A DNA stretch of 64,000 bases from Aquimonas sp964586455. GTDB lineage: Bacteria > Pseudomonadota > Gammaproteobacteria > Xanthomonadales > Xanthomonadaceae. Of the stretch, positions 35,112 through 44,710 are shown in pieces; positions within the stretch are counted from its first letter, which is position 1; every line of letters starts with the position of its first letter. Below the pieces are notes generated by a model. That model did no database searches. It was not told the origin of the DNA and saw only the letters and a program-made list of their open reading frames with translations. The DNA lies in contig CAZPHV010000002.1 in the NCBI GenBank assembly GCA_964586455.1, forward strand, positions 1-64,000, in the 5' to 3' direction. The translations under genes were made by a program, and so were the position numbers.

Positions 35112-36971
35112 ATGGACAAGCTGAAGATGCACAGCCCCGACGGCGTTGCCGCCCAGATCGAGCGGCTGGCCGAACTGTTCCCCGGCTGTGTCACCGAAAC
35201 CCGCGACGCGCAGGGCCAGCCGAAGCGCGGCATCGACTTCGACCTGCTGCGCCAGGAGCTGTCAGACCATCTGATCGAAGGCCCGCAGGAGCGCTACCGC
35301 CTCGATTGGCCCGGCAAGCGAGAGGCCCTGCTGGCGGCGAACGCACCGATCGCCAAGACCCTGCGGCCCTGCCGCGCGGAGAGCGTGGACTTCGATACCA
35401 CCCAGAACCTGTTTATCGAAGGCGACAACCTGGAGGCGCTGAAGCTGCTGCAGGAGACGTATTTGGGCCGGGTCAAGATGATCTACATCGACCCGCCCTA
35501 CAACACCGGCCGCGACTTCATCTACGACGACGACTACGCCGAGCGCAGCGAGGACTACAAGCTGCGCACCAGCGAGAAAGACGAGACCGGTGCGCGCCTA
35601 GTGGCCAACACCGAGGCCAATGGTCGGTTTCACTCCGATTGGCTGTCGATGATGTATTCGCGGCTACATCTCGCTCGCAACTTACTCTCCGACAACGGCG
35701 TGATTTGCATCTCGATCGATGATCATGAGCAAGCCAATTTACGAGCTATTTGCGACGAAGTCTTTGGCGCAGAGAACTTCGTTGCAACCATCATTTGGCA
35801 GAAGCGCTATGTCTCGAATGTCACCGCGCGCTGGCTTTCCGACATGCATGATTTCATCCATGTTTACTCCAGGAACAAGGAAAAGGTATCTGTCTCGCAC
35901 TGGGATCGAACAGATGAGCAGCTTGCTGCCTATAAAAACCCAGACGATGATCCCAGAGGGGCATGGCGCGCGCAGGATCTTTCCGCAAGCAAGCCTTACT
36001 CCGCCGGCATGTTCCAGATTACCGGCCCCACAGGGCTCCAGTTCAATCCGCCACCTAACAGGTACTGGCGATGCAACCAACAACAGTTTGAGGCTTGGAG
36101 AGCAGATGGGCGCATCTGGTGGGGAGTCAATAACGACGCACGACCGATGCTGAAGGCGTTCCTCTCAGAAAGTGAGCGAGGAATTACTCCGCATACTTGG
36201 TGGTCTCATGAGCTGGCCGGTCACAACAAAGAGGCGACACTTGAACTCAAGGCTCTGTTCGATGGGGATGCCCCTTTCGATACTCCGAAGCCTGTGCGCC
36301 TCATGCAGCGACTTTTGGATTTGTTCTGCAAAGACGGCGACTTGGTCCTCGACTACTTCTCTGGCTCGGGCACCTTTGCGCATGGGGTTTTTGCGTTTCA
36401 GGCAGCTAGGGGAGAACAACTGAGGAGCATCCTCGTCCAACTTCCTGAGGCCATCTCGAGCTCTCGATTTAGGACCATCGCAGATATCGCCAAAGAGAGA
36501 ATTAGAAGGGCTGGTCGGGCGGTTGCTGACAGCGCCGGTGAACTGGCGGGAAGACTGGATACAGGCTTCCGCGTCCTAAAGATCGACACCTCCAACATGG
36601 CCGAGGTCTATTACCGTCCCGACCAGCTGCAGCAGGCCGATCTGCTGGGCATGGTCGAGAACATCCGCGCAGATCGCAGCGCCGAAGACCTGCTGTTCCA
36701 GGTGCTGCTGGACTGGGGTGTCGACCTGGGCCTGCCGATCCGCCGCGAAGACATCGCCGGGCGTGAGGTGTTCTTCGTCGATGGCAATGCGCTCGCGGCC
36801 TGCTTTGTCGCCGATGGCAGCGTCGATGAAGCCTTCGTGCGCGAACTCGCGCAGCGCCAGCCGCTGCGCGCGGTGTTCCGCGACCGCGGCTTTGCCAGCG
36901 ACAACGCGCGCATCAACGCCGAGCAGATCTTCAAGGCGCTGTCGCCGACCACCGAAGTCCGCACCCTGTAA
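35112..36971 (+). CDS. Type III restriction-modification methyltransferase (Mod)
   Basis: This 619-residue DNA adenine methyltransferase has catalytic motif IV IDPPYNTG (~127) before SAM motif I LDYFSGSGTF (~415), the beta-class order typical of Mod. The start at 35112 follows GAACGAG-type purines. Residues ~170-480 should contain the target recognition domain. This stretch is visibly less GC-rich and uses codons such as TTA and ATA that its neighbours avoid, which suggests domain swapping. The C-terminal part (AEVYYRPDQLQQADLLGMVENIRADRSAEDLLFQVLLDWGVDL in pieces) is a standard Mod tail. Confidence 0.92.
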   Translation: MDKLKMHSPDGVAAQIERLAELFPGCVTETRDAQGQPKRGIDFDLLRQELSDHLIEGPQERYRLDWPGKREALLAANAPIAKTLRPCRAESVDFDTTQNLFIEGDNLEALKLLQETYLGRVKMIYIDPPYNTGRDFIYDDDYAERSEDYKLRTSEKDETGARLVANTEANGRFHSDWLSMMYSRLHLARNLLSDNGVICISIDDHEQANLRAICDEVFGAENFVATIIWQKRYVSNVTARWLSDMHDFIHVYSRNKEKVSVSHWDRTDEQLAAYKNPDDDPRGAWRAQDLSASKPYSAGMFQITGPTGLQFNPPPNRYWRCNQQQFEAWRADGRIWWGVNNDARPMLKAFLSESERGITPHTWWSHELAGHNKEATLELKALFDGDAPFDTPKPVRLMQRLLDLFCKDGDLVLDYFSGSGTFAHGVFAFQAARGEQLRSILVQLPEAISSSRFRTIADIAKERIRRAGRAVADSAGELAGRLDTGFRVLKIDTSNMAEVYYRPDQLQQADLLGMVENIRADRSAEDLLFQVLLDWGVDLGLPIRREDIAGREVFFVDGNALAACFVADGSVDEAFVRELAQRQPLRAVFRDRGFASDNARINAEQIFKALSPTTEVRTL

Positions 36972-36985
36972 GCAAGGTCCTCACG

Positions 36986-37855
36986 ATGGAAAAGCCCCTG
37001 ATCGAACAGCTCAAGACCCGCTTCGATGCGCTGGCTCACACTCTGCCGCAGCAGGACGTCGAGTTCTGGTTCGCCCGCGACCTGCAGGAGCCGCTGGGCT
37101 ACGCGCGCTGGGAGAACTTCACCACCGCTATCGAGCGCGCGATAAGCTCCTGTATCACAACGGGTTTCGAGCCGGACGATCATTTTCGTGGCGTCACGAA
37201 AATGATCGAGCTGGGAAAGGGAGCGGTGCGGGAGGTCCCGGACTTCATGCTCACCCGCTATGCCTGCTATCTGATCGCTCAGAACGGCGACCCGCGCAAG
37301 GAGCCCATCGCCTTCGCCCAGGCCTATTTCGCGCTGCAGACCCGCAAGCAAGAGCAGATCGAAGACCGCATGCGCCTGCAGGCGCGCCTGGACGCGCGGG
37401 GGCGTCTGCGAGAGTCAGAGCGGGCACTGTCAGAGAACATCTACCAGCGCGGGGTCGACGATGCGGGCTTCGGCCGCATCCGCTCCAAGGGCGACGCCGC
37501 GCTCTTCGGTGGGCACACCACGCAGGACATGAAGGACCGCTATGGCATCGTGAAGTCTCGACCTCTAGCGGACTTCCTGCCCACGCTGACCATTGCCGCC
37601 AAGAACCTGGCCACCGAAATGACCAACCACAACGTGCACGAGGCTGATCTGCGGGGAGAGCAAGCGATCACCGATGAGCACGTACAGAACAATCGAAGCG
37701 TGCGCTCAATGTTGGGTGAGCGCGGCATCAAACCCGAAGCCCTCCCCGCAGAGGAGGACATTCAGAAGCTGGAGCGCCGAGTCCGAGGCGAGGAAAAGCG
37801 TATCGGGAAGCAGGTGCCCAAACTGCCGCGAGGGCAGGATGGCAGCGATGTCTAG
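36986..37855 (+). CDS. dinD: DinD-like DNA-damage-inducible protein
   Basis: This 289-residue protein carries the DinD/BRO-like N-terminal domain (VEFWFARDLQEPLGYARWENF in part), then FRGVTKMIELGKG, LTRYACYLIAQNGD and a charged C-terminus. In Escherichia coli DinD is SOS-induced and antagonises RecA filaments. Genes of this family are often carried between mod and res genes, as here (14 bp after Mod, 144 bp before Res). Its job in the cluster is unproven; it might sense or temper DNA damage caused by Res. Confidence 0.85.
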   Translation: MEKPLIEQLKTRFDALAHTLPQQDVEFWFARDLQEPLGYARWENFTTAIERAISSCITTGFEPDDHFRGVTKMIELGKGAVREVPDFMLTRYACYLIAQNGDPRKEPIAFAQAYFALQTRKQEQIEDRMRLQARLDARGRLRESERALSENIYQRGVDDAGFGRIRSKGDAALFGGHTTQDMKDRYGIVKSRPLADFLPTLTIAAKNLATEMTNHNVHEADLRGEQAITDEHVQNNRSVRSMLGERGIKPEALPAEEDIQKLERRVRGEEKRIGKQVPKLPRGQDGSDV

Positions 37856-37999
37856 CCGAGCAACCACCCGCCAGTTGCAAGATAAATTCGGCGCTGAAGA
37901 TAAGTGCCGACGACTGAAGTCTCTTTCTGATCAATGCCTTGCGCTTTTCTGCAGTGGCCGCACAGCATCGGACTTGCAGAATAAGCGAGCACGCGGCTC

Positions 38000-40900
38000 A
38001 TGAAGCTCAAATTCAAGGTCCAGCCCTACCAGACCGCTGCAGTCAAAGCAGTCGCCGACTGCTTTGAGGGCCAGCCCCTGGCGGACACCTCGGCGCGCAG
38101 CTACCGGATCGACCCGGGTCGTGCGGCTGCCGGCCGCACCGAGTCGCTGCTGGAGGCCAGCGGTTTCCGCAACGCCGACCTGCGGCTGAGCTCGCAGGAG
38201 TTGCTGGCCAATGTTCAGAAGGTGCAGCGGCAGCAGAACCTTCCGCTGTCTTCGGCCTTGGTGCCCAGCCCGCCCTGCGCGCTGAACCTCGATGTCGAGA
38301 TGGAAACCGGCACCGGCAAGACTTACTGCTATATCAAGACGGTGTTCGAGCTGAACCAACGCTACGGCTGGAGCAAGTTCATCGTGGTGGTGCCGTCGAT
38401 CGCGATTCGCGAGGGCGTGGCCAAGACCTTCGCGATCACCGCCGAGCATTTCTTCGAGAGCTATCGCAAGCGCGCGCGCTGGTTCATCTACAACTCGAAG
38501 AGCCTCCACGAGCTGGAGAGCTTCTCGTCGGATGCCGGCATCAACGTGATGATCATCAACGTGCAGGCCTTCAATGCCACCGGCAAGGACAACCGGCGCA
38601 TCTACGAGGAGCTCGATGCCTTCCAGTCGCGCAAGCCGATCGATGTGATCGCTGCGAACCGGCCGATCCTGATCCTGGACGAGCCGCAGAAGATGGAGGG
38701 CAGCAAGACTCTCGATTCGCTCAAAGCCTTCAAGGCGCTGGCGATCCTGCGCTACTCGGCGACCCATCGGACCACCCACAACAAGGTTCACCGCCTGGAC
38801 GCGCTGGACGCCTACAACCAGAAGCTGGTCAAGCGCATCGCCGTGCGCGGCATCACCGTGAAGGGTCAGACCGGCACGCATGGGTATCTGTACCTGCAGG
38901 AGATCCGTACTCATGTTGGAAAGACACCGCAGGCGTATGTCGAACTCGAGGTGCGCCGCAACACCGGCATCAAGCGCGAACTGCGCCTGCTGAAGCGCGG
39001 CGACAACCTGTTCGATCGGTCGAACGCACTGGACCAGTACCGCGGATACGTGGTCAGCGACATCGACGCACGTGACGGCAGCCTGCATCTGAGCAGTGGG
39101 CAGGTGTTGCGCCTGGGCGAAGCAGTTGGCGATGTCAGCGAGAGCATGCTGCGGCGGATCCAGATTCGCGAAACCATCAAAGCGCATCTGCAACGCGAGC
39201 GTAGCCTGCATGCCCAGGGCATCAAGGTGCTGAGCCTGTTCTTCATCGACCAGGTCGCCAAGTACCGCGACTACCAGCAGACCGACGAGAAGGGCGAATA
39301 CGCGCGCATCTTCGAAGAGGAATACGCGCTGCAGCTGAACGAAGTGCGCGAGCTGGGGCTGGATGCGTCGGAGGCGACTTATCAGGCCTATCTGGCCAGC
39401 ATCGACCCCGCGCGCACGCACAGCGGCTACTTCTCGATCGACAAGCGCAGCAAGCGATTGGTGGACCCAAGCATCAAGGCGCGCGGCGAGGAAGCAGGCC
39501 TGTCCGACGATGTCGATGCCTACGACCTGATCCTGAAGGACAAGGAGCGCCTGCTGTCCCTGGCGGAGCCGGTGCGCTTCATCTTCTCTCACTCGGCACT
39601 GCGCGAGGGTTGGGACAACCCCAACGTGTTCGTGATCTGCACGCTCAAGCACAGCGACAACTCGGTGTCGCGCCGGCAGGAGGTGGGCCGCGGCCTGCGC
39701 CTGGCGGTCGATCGGCACGGAGAGCGCATGGACCACCCCGCGACGGTGCACAGCATCAACGTGCTGACCGTGGTGGCCAATGAGAGCTATGCCGACTTTG
39801 TGGGCGCGCTGCAGAAGGACATCAGCACATCGTTGTCCGACCGGCCGCGCGTCGCGAATGCGGCCTACTTCGAAGGCAAAACCCTGCACACCGCAGATGG
39901 CGATCAGGTGGTGTCCGAGGAGCTGGCGACCGATCTGGAGTTCTATCTGATCCAGAACGGCTACGTGGATAAGAAGCGTCAGATCACCGAGGCCTATCAC
40001 GAGGCGCGTCACGAGGGGACGCTGGCGGACCTGCCGGAGGAACTGAAGGCACACGCAGACGCGGTGTTCGAGCTCATCGACAGCGTGTTCAGCGAGGCGC
40101 AGCTGCCCGTGCCTGAGAACGCGCACCGCAGTCAGCCGAATCGCCTCAATGCGAACTTCCACAAGCGTGAGTTCCAGGCGCTGTGGAGCCGCATCAATCG
40201 CAAGGCGGCGTACACAGTGCACTTCGACAGCGGCGAGTTGATCAGGCGCTGTATTGCGGCGCTGGACAGGGAACTGCGGGTGCAGCCGCTTCAGTACCGG
40301 GTGGTGCACGGCCAGCAGAGCGAGAAGGTCGACGCCGAACAGCTCAAGCGTGGCGCCAGCTTCCGCATTCGCGAAACGCATACCGATGCCCACGACGGCT
40401 CGGTGCGCTCGGCCGTGCACTACGACCTGGTGGGCAAGCTGGCGGAGGCCGCCGTGCTGACGCGTCAGACGATCGCCTCGATCCTCGTCGGCATCGAGAA
40501 GCCGGTATTCGCGCAGTTCGCCACCAACCCTGAGGGCTTCCTGATGGAAGCCACGCGCCTGATCCGCGAACAGAAGGCCAGCGCCGTAGTTGAGCACCTC
40601 TCCTACAGCCTGCTGGAACAGCGCTGGGACTCGGCCAGCATCTTCACTCTTGCGCAGGCAGGCAGCGACGCCACGCGTCTGGTGGGGCCGCTGCAGCGGC
40701 ATGTCTACGACTTCGCGGCCACCGACTCCGAGGTCGAGTCGCGCTTCGTGCAGGAGCTCGATGCCGCCGCGGAAGTGGTGGTCTACGCAAAGCTGCCGCG
40801 CGGCTTTGCCATCCCAACACCGGTGGGTGATTACAACCCGGACTGGGCGATCGCCTTCGACGAGGGCAAGGTCAAGCACATCTACTTCATCGCCGAGACC

Positions 40901-41059
40901 AAGGGCAGCCTGTCCAGCATGCAGCTGCGCAAGATCGAAGAGGCCAAGCTCGATTGCGCAAGGCAGTTCTTCCGCGATCTCAATCGCGATGTGTCGATGG
41001 GCACTATCCGCTACGAGGTGGTGGATAGCTTCGAGAAGCTGCGCGCCCTCGTCGCGTAG
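38000..41059 (+). CDS. Type III restriction enzyme Res subunit
   Basis: This 1,019-residue SF2 helicase-nuclease has Walker A METGTGKTY (~100), motif II ILDEPQKMEG, and motif VI-like RRQEVGRGLRLA. The C-terminal PD-(D/E)xK nuclease is intact: YNPDWAIAF (Asp) and IAETKG (Glu-x-Lys) near residues 945-975. It should cut DNA with Mod after collision or translocation. The start at 38000 begins the typical MKLKFKVQPYQTAAV. The 144-bp AT-richer gap after dinD could hold a separate promoter. Confidence 0.92.
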   Translation: MKLKFKVQPYQTAAVKAVADCFEGQPLADTSARSYRIDPGRAAAGRTESLLEASGFRNADLRLSSQELLANVQKVQRQQNLPLSSALVPSPPCALNLDVEMETGTGKTYCYIKTVFELNQRYGWSKFIVVVPSIAIREGVAKTFAITAEHFFESYRKRARWFIYNSKSLHELESFSSDAGINVMIINVQAFNATGKDNRRIYEELDAFQSRKPIDVIAANRPILILDEPQKMEGSKTLDSLKAFKALAILRYSATHRTTHNKVHRLDALDAYNQKLVKRIAVRGITVKGQTGTHGYLYLQEIRTHVGKTPQAYVELEVRRNTGIKRELRLLKRGDNLFDRSNALDQYRGYVVSDIDARDGSLHLSSGQVLRLGEAVGDVSESMLRRIQIRETIKAHLQRERSLHAQGIKVLSLFFIDQVAKYRDYQQTDEKGEYARIFEEEYALQLNEVRELGLDASEATYQAYLASIDPARTHSGYFSIDKRSKRLVDPSIKARGEEAGLSDDVDAYDLILKDKERLLSLAEPVRFIFSHSALREGWDNPNVFVICTLKHSDNSVSRRQEVGRGLRLAVDRHGERMDHPATVHSINVLTVVANESYADFVGALQKDISTSLSDRPRVANAAYFEGKTLHTADGDQVVSEELATDLEFYLIQNGYVDKKRQITEAYHEARHEGTLADLPEELKAHADAVFELIDSVFSEAQLPVPENAHRSQPNRLNANFHKREFQALWSRINRKAAYTVHFDSGELIRRCIAALDRELRVQPLQYRVVHGQQSEKVDAEQLKRGASFRIRETHTDAHDGSVRSAVHYDLVGKLAEAAVLTRQTIASILVGIEKPVFAQFATNPEGFLMEATRLIREQKASAVVEHLSYSLLEQRWDSASIFTLAQAGSDATRLVGPLQRHVYDFAATDSEVESRFVQELDAAAEVVVYAKLPRGFAIPTPVGDYNPDWAIAFDEGKVKHIYFIAETKGSLSSMQLRKIEEAKLDCARQFFRDLNRDVSMGTIRYEVVDSFEKLRALVA

Positions 41060-41158
41060 AGTCTCGAAGACCTAATGCCCCGGAGCCCCGCAGCTATCGC
41101 AGCGCGCGGCGCTGTCCAACATGGCAAGCGCCGCTGACGAATCCCGAATCTCCAATGC

Positions 41159-42538
41159 CTAATCCCGGCTCTTGACCGGCCTCTTCCACTCCGCAAACGA
41201 CTGCTGCCGCGCCCGCGCCACCGTGAGCTGGCCTGCCGGGGCGTCGCGGGTGAGCGTGCTGCCGGCGCCCAGCGTGGCGCCTGCGCCAACGGTGACCGGC
41301 GCCACCAGTGCCGAATTGCTGCCGATGAAGGCGCCGTCTTCGATGGTGGTGCGGTGTTTGTTGGCGCCGTCGTAGTTGCAGGTGATGGTGCCGGCGCCGA
41401 TGTTCACCTTCGTACCTATCACGGCATCTCCGAGATAGCTCAGGTGGTTGGCCTTGCTGCCCTCGCCCAGCGTGGTGTTCTTGGTTTCGACGAAGTTGCC
41501 GATGTGCACGCCGGCGGAAAGTCGCGTGCCCGGCCGCAGGCGGGCGAAGGGGCCGATCGTGCAGGGCCCTTCGGTGACCACGCCGTCGAGCTCGCAGTGG
41601 CCATGGATGACGGTACCGGCGGCGAGCTGTGAATTGCGGATGCGGCAGAACGGTCCAATTTGCACGTCGTCGCCGAGCGCGATGTGGCCTTCCAGCACCA
41701 CGTCGATGTCGATTTCGACGTCCATGCCGACCTGCACCTGACCGCGCACATCGATCCGCGCGGGGTCGGCCAGGCGCGCGCCGGCCTGCAGCAGCGCACG
41801 CGCTTCGCGGCGGCGATACAGGGCTTCGAGCTCGGACAGCTGCAGCGGGTCGTTGGCGCCGAAGCTTTCGCTGGCATCGGCGACTTCGACGCAGGCGGCG
41901 CGCGCGTCATCACGCGCGGCCAGCGCGAAGATGTCGGTCAGGTAGTACTCGCCCTGCGCGTTGTCGGCGCGAATCTCGGCCAGCCAGCCGCGCAGGCTGG
42001 CGCTGTCACAGGCGATCAGGCCGGTATTGATCCAGCACACCGCGCGCTCCGCTTCGTTCGCATCCTTGTGTTCGACGATCGCCTCGACGCGGCCCTCTGG
42101 ATCGAGCATCAGGCGGCCATAGCCGCTCGGGTCATCGAGCTGGGCACCAAGCACGGCCAGTGCGCCGCGTGCGGCCAGCAGCGCGCGCAGGGTTTCGCTG
42201 CGGATCAGCGGCACGTCGCCGTACAGCACCAGCACGCGGCCCTGCGTGGGCAGCGCGGGCAGCGCCTGTTGCACCGCGTGGCCGGTGCCGCGACGTTCGG
42301 CTTGTTCGATCCACGACAGGTCGGCCTGGTCGGCGAAAGCCGCGCGCACCTGGTCACCGGCGTGACCGTAGATGATGTGGATGCGCGTCGGCTGCAGCGT
42401 GCGGGCGGCTTCGATCACATGCGCGAGCATCGGCCGGCCGGCGATCGGCATCAGCACCTTGGGCTTGCGCGAGCGCATGCGTTTGCCTTCGCCGGCAGCG
42501 AGGATCAGGACATGCAGGTCGGCGGGCTTGGCGGTCAT
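41159..42538 (-). CDS. glmU: Bifunctional GlmU (UDP-GlcNAc pyrophosphorylase / GlcN-1-P acetyltransferase)
   Basis: This 459-residue cytoplasmic enzyme makes UDP-GlcNAc for peptidoglycan and LPS. The N-terminal uridyltransferase has LILAAGEGKRM and KPKVLMPIAGRPML, with YGDVPL as the metal site. The C-terminal left-handed beta-helix has hexapeptide repeats (IGPFCRIRNS, IGNFVETKN, GTITCNYDGANKH), and the acetyltransferase His sits in LSYLGDAVIG context. The start at 42538 (MTAKPADLH) fits the family length; the frame opens 11 codons earlier. Adjacent genes are unrelated. Confidence 0.95.
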   Translation of the reverse strand: MTAKPADLHVLILAAGEGKRMRSRKPKVLMPIAGRPMLAHVIEAARTLQPTRIHIIYGHAGDQVRAAFADQADLSWIEQAERRGTGHAVQQALPALPTQGRVLVLYGDVPLIRSETLRALLAARGALAVLGAQLDDPSGYGRLMLDPEGRVEAIVEHKDANEAERAVCWINTGLIACDSASLRGWLAEIRADNAQGEYYLTDIFALAARDDARAACVEVADASESFGANDPLQLSELEALYRRREARALLQAGARLADPARIDVRGQVQVGMDVEIDIDVVLEGHIALGDDVQIGPFCRIRNSQLAAGTVIHGHCELDGVVTEGPCTIGPFARLRPGTRLSAGVHIGNFVETKNTTLGEGSKANHLSYLGDAVIGTKVNIGAGTITCNYDGANKHRTTIEDGAFIGSNSALVAPVTVGAGATLGAGSTLTRDAPAGQLTVARARQQSFAEWKRPVKSRD

Positions 42539-42821
42539 GGGCGGTCTGGTGGCGTGATGGAGTTCACGCATGATCGCGGCTCACACCCGCGAGTGCCAAG
42601 GGGCAGCGTGAGGCGACGCGCTGAGCCCCCACCTGCGGGACGCAGGGACCAGTAGGGACAGCCACGCTCGATTCCGCAGTGCCTCGCGCGCGGACTTCCG
42701 TCGTGCTGCGATGCGGGAGATTCCGGACGGCGCGGCGCCTGCGCGGAAACGAGGCGGCCCGTCCGCGCGCGAGCGGGGCCCACACAAACAACTCGACTGC
42801 GACCTGAGCCGCAGCCCGGCT

Positions 42822-43976
42822 TCAGCCGATACCGGTGATCCGCTGCTTGCTGACGGGGCTGACGCTGCCCGGCTGCAGGGGCAGGTCGACTTCGATCGAG
42901 CTGCCTTCGGGCTCGCTGCGGCGGCGCAAGCCATAGCCCTCGCCGTACAAGCGGCGAATGCGCTCGGCGGCATTGGCGACGCCGACGTCGGTTTCAGGCT
43001 CGTCGCTGCAGACCGCCTGGTCGACCACCCTGAGACGCAGCTTGCCGTCGACCTCACGGGCGATCAGCTTGACCGCCACCAGGGTCTGCTCAGGCTCATC
43101 GCTGCGGCGCAATGCGCAATCCAGCAGCGGCTGCAGCAGCAGGCGCGGGATCCGCATCGCGCGCAGCGGCTCGGGCACGTCGATCTGCACGAACAGGCGC
43201 TCGGCGAAGCGCAGCCGCATGATGTCGAGGTAGAGATCGAGCACGCGCAGCTCTTCGGCAAGCGAGGCTTCATGCTCGCGCGCGGGCGCGAAGGCGTGCT
43301 TCATCAGGGCCGACAGCCGTCGGATCATCTCTTCCGCCGCCGACGGCCGCGTGTAGATGAGTTCGCTGACGGCGTTCAAGGTCGTGAACAGAAAATGCGG
43401 TTCGAGCTGCCGGCGCAGCGCTTCGAGCTGGGCCTCGGTCAGGCTGGCGCGCAGGCGCTCGGCCTCGAGCTCGCGGTTGCGCGCCGCGCGGTAGCGGTCA
43501 ATCTGGTGGGTGATCGCGATCACCAGCGCGTACACGATCAGCTGATTTGGCAGAGCCAGCAGCACCCGCTGCAGGTCGGGCAGGTAGCTTTGGTCCGAAA
43601 AGCCGGGCAGGCCGACCAGCAGGGTGCGCAACAGCGCTGCCAGCGCGGTATGGGCGGCGCCCACCGTCAGCGCGAAACAGGCGTGCAGGCCGAGGTGCTG
43701 CAGCCAGCGCCCGCGATGGATCGGGAACCGCCGCGCCACCATCACCATCAGCGGCACCAGCAGGGCCGCAGCCCAGGCGCCGGACATTTCCTCCAGCAGA
43801 ACCCGCAGCAGGTCCGCCGAGCGGCCGCCCGCAATCCGGCTGAGATAGCGGTCCATGAAGGTCAGCAGTCCGAGCGCCGTGCTCAGCAGCAGCAGACCCC
43901 AGGCCAGTCGATGCCGACGCAAGCGGCTGCGTTCGGGCTCGCTGGTGGGCTGGCGGGAACTGCTGGAAATGGGCAT
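42822..43976 (-). CDS. LytS/YehU-type histidine kinase with degenerate ATP site
   Basis: This 384-residue membrane kinase-like protein has four predicted helices (~25-160) and the His_kinase phosphoacceptor box QLEPHFLFTTLNAVSEL, with the conserved His. The following GHKL domain is altered: the N-box expected as PLVENAxxHG is PLLDCALRRS, and the DNGxG box is DQAVCSDEP. ATP binding therefore looks doubtful. No LytR-type response regulator lies beside it. It may be a structural or signalling pseudokinase, or work with a distant partner. Confidence 0.75.
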   Translation of the reverse strand: MPISSSSRQPTSEPERSRLRRHRLAWGLLLLSTALGLLTFMDRYLSRIAGGRSADLLRVLLEEMSGAWAAALLVPLMVMVARRFPIHRGRWLQHLGLHACFALTVGAAHTALAALLRTLLVGLPGFSDQSYLPDLQRVLLALPNQLIVYALVIAITHQIDRYRAARNRELEAERLRASLTEAQLEALRRQLEPHFLFTTLNAVSELIYTRPSAAEEMIRRLSALMKHAFAPAREHEASLAEELRVLDLYLDIMRLRFAERLFVQIDVPEPLRAMRIPRLLLQPLLDCALRRSDEPEQTLVAVKLIAREVDGKLRLRVVDQAVCSDEPETDVGVANAAERIRRLYGEGYGLRRRSEPEGSSIEVDLPLQPGSVSPVSKQRITGIG

Positions 43977-44083
43977 GGGCAGGCAGCTGGGGCGGGCCCC
44001 GCAGCCTACCGGCTGGGCGGGATGGCGTCATCCACGATCCACGCGTCGGCGCCCGCGCGCTTTCGCGCCTGCGGGGCGGCCGC

Positions 44084-44089
44084 TATACT
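44084..44089 (+). promoter_or_regulatory. Candidate -10 box of the cytochrome gene
   Basis: TATACT lies 73 bp upstream of the GTG start, the only clear -10-like hexamer in a GC-rich divergent gap. The matching -35 position (TTTCGC) is weak. It should be read as a candidate only. Confidence 0.4.
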
Positions 44090-44161
44090 CCCGCGGTTTC
44101 CGCGCCGCCCTGAAGTTCTGGGCAGCGACCCCGCTTACCGATCTCTCCCGCAGGTGATGCC

Positions 44162-44677
44162 GTGGTCAATCACGATCAAGTTTTCCTGAAGCGCTTCTCG
44201 GCCATCATCGCCGCCCTGGCGCTGCTGACCCTGGTGCTGATCCTCGGCGCACGCGCGCTGTACAACTCGGCGCCCAAAGAGCCGAACACCCTGGCCGAGC
44301 AGCGCACCAACGAGCGCCTGCGCCCGGTGGGTGCGGTCTACGCTGGCGAGACCGGTGCTGCAGCGATGGCCGCTGCCGCCGAGGCCGCCGCCAAGGCCGC
44401 GGCCTCGATGGTCGCCTACGGTGGCAGCCTCGACGGCGAATACATCTACAACCAGCTGTGCGGCGCCTGCCATACCGCCGGTGTGGCCGGTGCGCCGAAC
44501 ATGGAGCGCGCCGCTTGGACGGATCGCTTGCCGCAGGGCGTGGAAACCCTGGTCAGGCACGCCATCGAGGGCTACCAGGGTGCCGCCGGTGTGATGCCCG
44601 CCCGCGGCGGCAACCCGTCCCTGACCGACGAACAGGTCGAGGCCTCGGTCGTCTGGATGCTGGACAACCTCAAGTAA
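44162..44677 (+). CDS. Membrane-anchored cytochrome c5-type protein
   Basis: This 171-residue electron carrier has one N-terminal helix (SAIIAALALLTLVLILGARAL), an Ala-rich linker (~60-80) and a C-terminal class I heme domain. CGACH binds heme c, and the late Met in GVMPARGG is a plausible axial ligand. The GTG start at 44162 has AGGTGA upstream. It probably sits in the periplasm and serves a terminal oxidase or another redox enzyme. The neighbours give no partner. Confidence 0.87.
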   Translation: MVNHDQVFLKRFSAIIAALALLTLVLILGARALYNSAPKEPNTLAEQRTNERLRPVGAVYAGETGAAAMAAAAEAAAKAAASMVAYGGSLDGEYIYNQLCGACHTAGVAGAPNMERAAWTDRLPQGVETLVRHAIEGYQGAAGVMPARGGNPSLTDEQVEASVVWMLDNLK

Positions 44678-44710
44678 TCTGCTGCCGCCGCGTGCGGACA
44701 CCCAGCCTGC

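Noticed and set aside
37674..38003. 109-codon plus-strand frame between DinD and Res
   Set aside because: It mostly overlaps dinD in another frame and has no ribosome site or known domain. The gap itself looks regulatory.
37931..40879. 982-codon open frame on the minus strand opposite Res
   Set aside because: Res has intact helicase and nuclease motifs. The antisense product has no recognisable domain and a composition expected of a reverse frame.
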